Below, piece by piece: positions 47,101 to 50,100 of a DNA stretch of 64,000 bases. Both the position numbers and the translations under genes were made by a program. The notes beneath the pieces are model-generated. The model had not been told where the DNA came from. It saw nothing but the letters and a program-made list of their open reading frames with translations, and searched no databases. Each line of letters begins with the position of its first letter. The first letter of the stretch is position 1. Source of the stretch: Escarpia spicata (lineage: Eukaryota > Annelida > Polychaeta > Sabellida > Siboglinidae); assembly GCA_963995525.1 (NCBI GenBank), contig CAXEFP010000915.1, positions 62,001 to 126,000 on the forward strand, read 5' to 3'.

Positions 47101-50100
47101 TATCAACAAGAGTCTTTGAGAAGTTACTTGAGGTGAGTTCACTTTCAGATATCAACAAGTCTCTGAGAAGTTACTTGATGTTAGTTCACTTTCAGATATC
47201 AACAAGACTCTCTGAGAAGTTACTTGAGGTGAGTTCACTTTCAGATATGAACAAGAGTCTCTGAGAAGTTACTTGAGGTGAATTCATTTTCAGATATTCC
47301 CATTAGTACTTCTTTCATACTGTCTTAATTTGTTTGTCAAATAAACCATTTTGACAAATCTAATAATAAAATTAAGAATGTTTTCAATTGCAGTTTAGCA
47401 AGACTGGAGTTTATATACCAGTGCAGGTTTAGAAAAAGACCCAATCATCCAGTGTTGTAAGCATAGACTGTGTCTGATGACTCATCATCAGCTCATAAAA
47501 CCCAATCATCCAGTGTTGTAAGCATAGACTCTGTGCCTTATGACTCATCATCAGCTCATAAGACCCAATCATCCAGCGTTGCAAGCATAGACTGTGCCTG
47601 ATGACTCATCATCAGCTCATAAGACACAATCATCCAGTGTTATAAGCATAGACTATGTGCCTGATGACTCATCATCAGCTCATAAGATCTAATCATCCAG
47701 TGTTGTAAGCATACACTGTGTGTCTGATGACTCATCATCAGCTCATAAGACCCAATCATCCAGTGTTGCAAGCATAGACTGTGCCTGATGACTCATCATC
47801 AGCTCATAAGACCCAATCATCCAGTGTTATAAGCATAGACTATGTGCCTGATGACTCATCATCAGCTCATAAGATCTAATCATCCAGTGTTGTAAGCATA
47901 CACTGTGTGTCTGATGACTCATCATCAGCTCATAAGACCCAATCATCCAGTGTTGTAAGCATAGACTCTATGCCTTATGACTCATCATCAGCTCATAAGA
48001 CCCAATCATCCAGTGCTGTAAGCATAGACTCTGTGCCTTATGACTCATCATCAGCTCATAAGACCCAATCATCCAGTGATATAAGCATAGACTATGTGCC
48101 TGATGACTCATCATCAGCACATAAGACCTAATCATCCAGTGATATAAGCATAGACTATGTGTCTGATCATTCATCATGAGCGCATAAACCCGATTTTCTC
48201 TTTAAAATTGATTTCTTATGTACTGAACATTTTCAACACCAGGACGCCGCACCGGAACATTTTAGCTGGTGCATCATGGAAATATTGTCCTCAGTGATGC
48301 AGCGGTGGCTTTTTCATAATGGAATAGGCTCCTAAATTTATTAAGGGATTCTGTTTACCGGTTGATTATGAGCCTTAGTAGTGAAACAGCCCTTTGGACT
48401 GACGCACAACAAAGGGCACGGGGGGGGGGTTTCGTGCTACCCCATGTACAAATGATCTTTTATGGTTGGTCTGATGTGCCAAAAGGGTTAGTTTTAGGGA
48501 TAGTGTTTGGTTGAAGGCTAGGGTGAAGTTTAAGTTCTGTTGACAAGATTGACATCAGATGTATACATGCATTTGTACGTGTAACAAATAGCCATCTGTG
48601 TGATGTGAAGGGTGTTTGTCACAGATCCAGTCGCCCTACCTGGAGGACTACCTGAAGCGTGCTGCGTCCCTACACCCCGACAACCTGGCTATTCTCGACC
48701 TGCTGTGGCGCTACTACGAGAAGTCCAAGAACTACTCAGCTGCTGCACGCATCCTCGCAAAGCTGGCTGAGAGACGCAGGTACGTGGCGTGACAGTTGTC
48801 ATAATTGTCACAAAGTTACCTGAGACACAGGTACGTGTCATGACAGCTGTCATACATTGTCACCAAGTTACCTGATTCACAGGTATGTGTTATGACAGGT
48901 GTCATACATTGTCACCAAATTACCTGACACACAGGTATGTGTTGTGACAGGTGTCATACATTGTCTCCAAGTTAGCTGACATACAGGTACTTGTTATGAC
49001 AGGTGTCATACATTGTGTCTCCGAGTTACCTGAGACACAGGTACGTGTCATGACAGGTGTCATACATTGTCTCCAAGTTACCTGAGACACAGGTACGTGT
49101 CATGACAGGTGTAATACATTGTCACCAAGTTACCTGAGAGACAGGTACATGTCACGACCGGTGTCATACATTGCCACCAAGTTACTTGACTCATAGGTAC
49201 TGGTATGTGTTTGTCACAAATTTTACACTTTACGCTAGATTGCCTTGTTTATGTTTGGTATAACGCACCCTAGCGAATACGCGGGACACTAACCACATAA
49301 ACAAACTCGATTTCCCCTCGATTATCACCCACCAAAGCACCGGCTTTGGCCTGCGACTAACTTCCTCAAATACACTTTCTCTGACTACCGTTTATCTACA
49401 GCTGTTTCTTAATATATGTCTATGGATAGTTTATGAATAATATTTATAAAATGACAATACTTGTCTCTTGAATCTTTCCAAATATTTTCGAAAATTTCTG
49501 CACCAATATCCACAATGATCCAAGCCCAAGATTTTCCTGCCAACTAAAATCAATTTGTTTAAATATCTCTTGGGAGAATTTGTGAAATGCTTCTTATTGG
49601 CAGACATTATTTTGTTTATAAAACTGAATGAGGAAGGTAAGCTAAAACTGGTTTGAATAAATTTCCAGTTTTCCTGGTTATCAGAAACGATTTGGTTTGA
49701 TTAAAGTGTCTTATAAAACTTTCATGTAAGAATGGTGGCCTTGCAGCATGGATGTCAACCTTGGGCAGCGTATTGAATATCTCTCGCGGGCAGCCATGTG
49801 TGCTAAAAGTTCAACGTTACGCACAACTTCAGCAGTAGAAGGCGAATTTCTTCATGAACTTGAAAAGAAAATGGAGGTAGGTTTTGTAGGAAATCATGAA
49901 CTTACAGGGGTGTGCACCCATTTTCTTTGGTTTCTGTGGTTCCTGAGTTCTGCCATCTCAGCAGACATGACTTGGCAAGTGATTTATGCATCTCACATAC
50001 GAGCAACAGGCTACCAGAACACTGTAAACATCTGATAGTTTAAGTGGACTTTTCAATGTTGTTTCATCACCAAGCTTTGAATATAGTATGATATTGGTAA

